Positions 58,701-64,000 of a stretch of DNA of 64,000 nt are shown piece by piece; position 1 is the first letter of the stretch, and every line of letters begins with the position of its first letter. This stretch comes from Rhodosporidiobolus odoratus (taxonomy: Eukaryota > Basidiomycota > Microbotryomycetes > Sporidiobolales > Sporidiobolaceae), in assembly GCA_034387635.1 (NCBI GenBank), contig JAOANU010000017.1, positions 496,001 to 560,000 on the forward strand, in the 5' to 3' direction. The notes under the pieces were generated by a model that worked only from the letters and a program-made list of their open reading frames with translations, did not search any database and had not been told where the DNA came from. The position numbers were made by a program, and so were the translations under genes.

Positions 58701-59749
58701 CAGAGTGTTGCAGGCGAACCCAAAGCTTGTTCATTTCGATGAAATTGGTGAGGACGAAACCGATCGAGTCGTGGAGATTGCCACCGGGTCTGTAAGCATG
58801 GATCGTGCACGCGTGAGTGCGGTCCGGAGAGGCGAGAGCAACGAGGTGCAAGCAGTACGATATGAGAGACGCACCCATCGTCTTCTCCTACCGGCAGATG
58901 ATCCCTGGTCATCCCGCTCAAGTAATGTCGCAAGAACAATCCTCTAGTAGGATGCTGAACACCGCGAGTCATCTCCATCATGTCTTTCATAATCTCCTTG
59001 ATGGGTGCACCGGGAATTGACATGTAGACGGTCCCAACGGTGATCATGAGATCTGCAATGCGTTCAGCAGAATCAGCGTGTGCATCATGCGAGTTCGGCG
59101 GGCCCAGCAAGAAAGGATTGAAAGGCGTACATAGCCTTGGAACTATATTGCCGGCATATTGAACTAACTCGTAGAGATCGGCCAAGTGATGCTTCCCGCT
59201 TGTGTGTGCATCATACAGATACGATGAGAGGTGGCGAAGCGCATCAAATACGGCCATGTCTGCGCGGCCATGGTAGGGAATTAGCCAAGCCTGAATAGAG
59301 GGAAATGGGCTGAGGAAGAGGGGGATCCCCATTCCGAATCCATGGGGCAGCATGGCCCATCCTGAGCACGTTCTACGAGGGCTCTGGAGGGGGGGAGGGG
59401 GGGGGCAGGAAGAAAGAGACCGGCAAGAAAGGCAAACGTACACAGCTCGTAGTACTGTTTCGGGCTGAGGGAACTAGTTCTTAGTTCAGCGAGCATCGTA
59501 CTTGCGGCTTTGAGGGCGTCCATGATCTGATCGTCGAGCTGTATATATACGACGTCAGCCTTCTACACAGAAGCAGGAGCAAAGGGCAAGAGGGGAAGGA
59601 TTACCCCACTTGAGGGAAGAAAGAAGGAAAGGACGATAACGGACCAAACATCTTCTCAGTTGCGTAGACTGAGTGAGTACGGTCGACAGTGCTTCTGCGA
59701 GGTGCTTCGCGTCGTCTCCAATCGAATGTGTCGAAGGTGCGGGTGCCAT
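55714..59749 (-). CDS. VPS35: Retromer cargo-recognition subunit Vps35
   Basis: Ten exons on minus, 59749-59645, 59538-59442, 59259-59131, 59052-58875, 58789-58498, 58413-57916, 57732-57070, 56943-56392, 56306-56157 and 56079-55714, encode 1009 residues. Family signatures run in order: [50 protein letters not shown], then [20 protein letters not shown]. They continue [77 protein letters not shown] and the C-terminal [15 protein letters not shown]. Vps35 is the alpha-solenoid backbone of the retromer and sorts cargo from endosomes to Golgi or plasma membrane. A charged low-complexity insertion of about 100 residues after [11 protein letters not shown] is unusual. The 5' end is duplicated at 62587-62816. 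Confidence 0.95.
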
Positions 59750-60940
59750 CTTGGGCAGCGGGAGGGGGAGGTGACGAGGGGCCGAAGGGCGAGGTTTGAA
59801 GCGCTGCCAAGGGTATGTCCGGAGTCGCCCGTCTTCTTGATACGTCTAGTGGCGCTGCCTGGCGTCTCGGAGGCTTGTCAGCTTCGAAAGTTGAAGTCGG
59901 AAGAGCGTCAACTGTTGAGAATGAGGTTGTCGTTACCGCCTCTGCCGTCAGTCGCGGGCTCAGGCCGTGCTATGACAAGCCGACATCACAGAGACCAAGC
60001 TACCAAAGACGACCTGACGTGGCCTCACCCGGCGAAGTTCGACGCTGAATCGGCTCCTTTCTCGCCGCTCATCTCCTCGAGTGACTGGACTGCATAGCCC
60101 TCTTTCAGCTGTGCGAGCTTGTTGCGATGCTTTGTGTCCCATGCGCGAACTGGACGGACACAACAGCTTGGCCGGCATGCTGTACGCCCGTTTCTTCTCG
60201 AGCCTCCTCAAACCCCCTGCTGATCCGTCGTCTCCGCAGTTAGCTTCTGCCGCCAGCTTTCGCATATCCGTTTGGTTACGACAATGCTAAGACTCGCACG
60301 CGGCGCCGCTGTAATCCGCCGGCGCGCTTCTGCCGCCTCACTCCGCACCTCAGGGTATAAGAGGAATGCTCCGCAGTGCTCGCGTTCCCGTTGAGGTGAA
60401 TTACCTTGTCGGAGAGGGTTTCCTGCTTCTACAGCCTCGTCCACACCCATGCCACACGCCGCCTGGGCCGTTCTTGCTAGGCTCGGCCTTTTGCAGTCAA
60501 GCCGCCTTTTCTCTCAGATTCAGCACTCCCGCCACGTTCTTCCTCGGTTCTCGTAGTCGTAGCATACAGCACGAGACAACAGCCTACATGCTAGATCGCT
60601 CGGTTGTAGGCGGGGGAGTCGTCCATCGCTGAGCGGGAGGTATGCCGATTACAATGCCGCTGTTTCTTCTTTTGCTTCTTCCTTGGGTATCGAGCGCTGA
60701 TCACCCAGTCGCTACAGGGAACTCTTTTGGGCTCAGCCGCAGCTTACATAGGAGGAACGAGTTGTCTCCGCCGAGCCGGCCCGCGAGCAGGGAAAAGGAG
60801 TAACAAGAGCGGCTACAGTCCGCGGATGCGAACTTAGCGGTCTGCTGTCTTTGCGCCGCTCTTTCGCCAATCTCACCTACCACTCTTTATCACCTGCCCT
60901 CTGACCTGTGCCGGTCCTCGCTCTCACATCTCGCTTCGCC
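59750..60940. promoter_or_regulatory. Divergent intergenic region, 1191 nt
   Basis: Separates VPS35 (-) from orphan B (+). It is the longest gene-free stretch in the window. The first 40 nt or so belong to the segment duplicated at 62.6 kb. Several short open frames occur on both strands, none with recognisable domains or convincing splicing. No RNA gene was seen. Confidence 0.4.
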
Positions 60941-62399
60941 ATGAACCGACATTCCACGGGTAGTGTCGACACGTCCGCCACCTTATCAAGCGTTTTCCAG
61001 GCCGGCGTGTTCGTCTGCCATCTCTTGAATACTGCCGTCAACGCGTTGTCCGACCCGTCAACATCCCTACCACACATTCAGGATCATCCGGCCGTCGTCC
61101 GCTCGGACTTCGAAAAACTCCAATTCATCTTTCATGGAACCATGGTCACCGCCGGCTACGCTCTTCACCATGCCCAGAATCATGGCTCTCACCGACTGGA
61201 CCCTGGGAGTGCTGGACGAGGTGTGCCAGTGTTGACTAGAGAAACAACCACGCGAAGGGGTGCGGAAGCTCGCTATTGGCAAGAGCGTGTGCCGATGAGG
61301 GTCGGCTACGTGAGCTTACTCTTCGTCCATCCTCCCTGATGACGTGCATCGTGATTGTACGTAGTATCGCTTATCAACCTTCTTCCAGTAGGTCTCGACC
61401 TACCTCGTCGTTGCGGCACTGGACCGACAAAGGGCCAGACAGCCCCTGCATCCGGTATCCGCCTTCGAGGCCATCAAACTGGTAGCTCTACAAGAGCTGC
61501 TGAGGCCGCCTCATTTTCAACCAGAGGTGCGAATATCGTGGGACGAGTTGAGAATGAAGCTGACGCATTCTTGCCCCTTCTGGCTTCCTTCCGTCTCTGC
61601 CACAGGAGGGCGAGCCAAGCTTTTTCGAGCTAAAGCTGGTGCATAATGCTCTTGGCTGCGGCAATACGGGAACCTTGCAGTAGGCCCATTGCCCAAAGTT
61701 TCCACCTTGTTTTGCTGTTCACCGCTGACTAGTATTGATGCAAAACAGCGAAGACCGCCGTGTTGAACAGTTCAGATATATGACCGACATCCTCACGCAC
61801 AGCCGTAATTGCGAGCTGGACCTCTTCCACACTCACTCTGAACTCCTCACCTTCGCTACGGGTCGACATTCGAACGTACCGCAGGGACAATACTCCATTC
61901 GCCTCCCAAGCCCAACCTTCGAGTTTGCCCTCTTGGTCTTAACAGTACATCAATGGGCACAGGTAACGCCTGTCTACAACACCCAGGCAGAGGTACTCTC
62001 CCACCCTGTGCTGCAGTTGCACATCTTTGTTTGCCAGGTCAACGACCCCAGAATGCCGGCCTTCGAAGTCAACGTCACCGACCTCATAAAAATCGCTGAA
62101 GCTCCAATATTCGGGGCCAAATTCCTGAAGGCAGCTGAATGGATTCATCAGCACTGGGAGAATGACTGGCCCACACAGCAAGCAGCCATGATTTTCAGCA
62201 ACTTAGACCTCGAGAGTCTTGACGAGCGACCCAGCGCACTCTCGAGCAAGGCAATGTTGAGCGAAAGCATCCGCCTGAGTGTAGAGAAGGTCCGCTCCTG
62301 GCTGAGTGTGAGTACTGCCTCTTTTTTTCTTGAACGCTTTCCTGCTGTCCGAGGACTAACGGAGCGTTCGTGCTTTACCAGGAGGCTATTCCGTCGTAA
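60941..62399 (+). CDS. Orphan protein B, paralogue of the gene at 53880-55370
   Basis: Five exons, 60941-61309, 61392-61526, 61606-61679, 61749-62307 and 62382-62399, encode 384 residues. Shared landmarks are SDFEKLQFIFHGTMVTAGYA, VSTYLVVAALDRQRARQPL, LVHNALGCGNTGTL, QGQYSIRLPSPTFEFALLVL, LHIFVCQVNDPRMPAFEV and EWIHQHWENDW. Each aligns with orphan A at the same place relative to the introns. Overall identity is low, so the duplication is old or the genes evolve fast. Family and function are unknown. The last exon has only six codons including the stop (EAIPS). Confidence 0.7.
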
Positions 62400-63198
62400 A
62401 GGGCTTGACACGCGAGAGTGTGCAAAGGTGAAAGTGCTCCAATCAGTCCTACCTTGTACCTGCTGACATCGATGTGCATGCAGCATAGGGGGCTATGGCT
62501 CTTGTATTAGATGGGGTTGGTAGTTTGCTCAGTAGAGCTGTGTTTGAAGGTTCAACGTTGTATCAATTGCGCTTTAGACAGAAGTTCAGAAGCAGGAGCA
62601 AAGGGCAAGAGGGGGAGGATTACCCCACTTGAGGGAAGAAAGAAGGAAAGGACGGTAACGGACCAAACATCTTCTCAGTTGCGCAGACTGAGTGAGTACG
62701 GTCGACAGTGCTTCTGCGAGGCGCTTCGAGTCGTCTCCAGTCGAGTGTGTCGAAGGTGCGGGTGCCATCTTGGGCAGCATGAAGGGGAGCTCGAGGTGAC
62801 GAGAGACCGAAGGGCGATGGATCAAGAGCCGCTACGGGTACGCCGGATAGACTAGAGTTTCTGGATCATGTCCGAAGGTACTGCATAGTCTGAAGAGCCT
62901 GTCAACGTGAGGCACAGAAGATGGAACATAGCCAACTGATGAAAATGAAGGTCGACATTGTCAGCTTCGCTTCCATCCCGGGATTGAGAATCAAGAGTGC
63001 ACCTGTTGAGCTAAATTCTGTCCGCCCACCGGCCCGATTGCATTGCTAATTTGACGGGTTCGACGCCCTCCCCACCTCGATCTCTTCCTCAACATTGACT
63101 TGAGCCGGTTACCACTTCAAGCTCAGCCCAAGCACGATAGCGCACGCAACAGCCGAAATCTTTCAGTCTGAAACGACACTACAGCCGCCTAGCCCACC
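62400..63198. other. Intergenic region holding the VPS35 fragment
   Basis: Same-strand spacer between orphan B and the eIF2D gene. It contains the duplicated VPS35 5' segment (annotated separately); the remainder is probably 3' UTR and the eIF2D promoter. Confidence 0.5.
62587..62816 (-). pseudogene. Duplicated 5' fragment of VPS35 (exon 1, part of intron 1, some upstream)
   Basis: The segment closely matches 59568-59790. It covers the upstream edge, the whole 35-codon first exon and the start of intron 1, including the GTCCGTTA-type donor. Over the best-matching 193 nt I count only about nine base differences plus minor changes at the upstream edge. The copy still reads [20 protein letters not shown]... 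in frame, with four amino-acid changes (I to T, A to S, H to R, T to A). No downstream VPS35 exons follow, so this is a fragment, not a gene. Confidence 0.85.
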
Positions 63199-64000
63199 AT
63201 GTACGTTACGAGGCCCACTCGACCTCCGCGTAAGTCGCTCACATTCTTGCCCCATACCCTCGTCCAGGTTCAAACGCCCGCACACCGCGAAAACCCTCTC
63301 CCCTCTGCGTTCCTCCGACCTGCGCAGGCTCCGCGAATCTCTCCTCGCCGCTTTCCAGTCTTCCGTGTCTTCCACCGCCGCCGGCAAGGACTTGGCCAAA
63401 CTTCTCCTTCCAGATAGCACCCTCGTCGCCAAGGCTTCGAGTCACCTGGACGAGCCCCTGACGCTCTACTTCGCGCCGGCGAGCGAAGGAGGAGGAGGTT
63501 CAGCCGGAAAGGAGGACTGCAGGTTTTTCCGTGTCGGAAAGGGTAACGAAGGTCAACTCGTACCTACTACCTATACTTTGGACCTCGCGCCAGAACTGCT
63601 GCCAAGATTGGAGACAGCAAGAGCTGTCGTGGAGAACCTGATTTCTGGAAGTGGTGCGTATCTTCCTGCCGAGGTTTTGACCTGGTGACCCGCTCATTTC
63701 TCCTTGCGTAGCCCTGTTCATCTCCGGCGTGTCTCGACGATCTTTATCCGCCTTGCCGGCCGGAACCAAGGAGGGAGACCTCGTCGCGATCACGGCAGAA
63801 TCGGAAACCGAAGACGGGGACGAAATTGTCGCGGTCGGAACACTTGCCGCCAGCAAGGATGAGTTGATCCCTCTGCAGCGCCAAGGTGGGACAGGCAAAG
63901 GCGCTGCGGTCTATACGGTACGTCTCTTCAACACAGCCAAGAAGAGACTGCGGACTTCCGTACTAATTTGCCCCATCTTCACAGCTGCACGCCCGTGGTG
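63199..64000 (+). CDS. TMA64: eIF2D/Tma64 (ligatin-like), 3' truncated by the window
   Basis: Exons are 63199-63200 (AT only), 63268-63653, 63712-63917 and 63985-64000 onward. The 67-nt intron at 63201-63267 falls between the second and third base of the start codon. Splicing gives MFKRPHTAKTLSPLRSSDLR, the expected family N-terminus. The pre-PUA region follows, then TTYTLDLAPELLPRLETARA, ALFISGVSR and KEGDLVAITAESE of the PUA domain, then AVYT-LHARG. eIF2D proteins recycle post-termination 40S subunits and can deliver tRNA to the P site. The SUI1 and SWIB-like parts lie beyond the window. Confidence 0.85.

Noticed and set aside
59960..60265. 101-codon minus-strand open frame in the VPS35/orphan B spacer
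   Set aside because: No domain, no plausible splicing and biased composition only.
63040..63090. B-box-like GGGTTCGA, possible tRNA
   Set aside because: No A-box or cloverleaf pairing at the right distance; it is promoter sequence of the eIF2D gene.

Overview
This is nuclear DNA from a GC-rich, intron-rich fungus. Most introns are 50-180 nt, with GTGCGT/GTACGT/GTGAGT donors and CAG/TAG acceptors. Low-complexity Ser/Pro/Gly-rich protein segments, a Zn2Cys6 factor, a DUF6534-like membrane protein and compact gene spacing suggest a basidiomycete. A red yeast (Rhodotorula/Rhodosporidium, Microbotryomycetes) is my best guess from overall style, not from a database match. No rRNA, tRNA, CRISPR array or transposon was recognised.

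Layout. 1-9.4 kb: a 5'-truncated fungal transcription factor, a tandem-GAF protein and a complete Zn2Cys6 transcription factor, all on +. 9.7-23.8 kb: an LCAT-like alpha/beta hydrolase (-), a very large disordered/coiled-coil protein (+) and the F-BAR/muHD endocytic adaptor SYP1 (-). 24.2-32 kb: TAF8 (+), a DUF6534-like multi-pass membrane protein (-) and an unknown beta-rich protein (-). 32.5-43.6 kb: UTP10, the 2107-aa ribosome-biogenesis HEAT-repeat protein (+), and a DH-PH-FYVE Rho-type GEF (-). 44.4-49.5 kb: CTP:phosphocholine cytidylyltransferase, eIF5A and two small genes, all on -. 49.6-64 kb: MCM10 (+), an orphan gene (+), VPS35 (-), a paralogue of that orphan gene (+), a duplicated fragment of the VPS35 5' end, and the start of an eIF2D/TMA64 gene (+, cut by the window end).

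The genes are mostly unrelated housekeeping functions: transcription initiation, replication, translation, ribosome assembly, endocytosis and retrograde sorting, and phospholipid synthesis. They do not form a metabolic cluster. Neighbours are packed divergently or convergently with 0.1-1.2 kb between them.

Exon models were built by hand from splice signals and reading-frame continuity. For the models called complete, the summed coding length is divisible by three. The most interesting region is 53.9-62.8 kb. There, two diverged orphan genes with the same five-exon structure flank VPS35, and the first exon of VPS35 has been copied to the far side of the second orphan gene. A second theme is introns placed at or within a few bases of the start codon in three genes, including one that splits the ATG.
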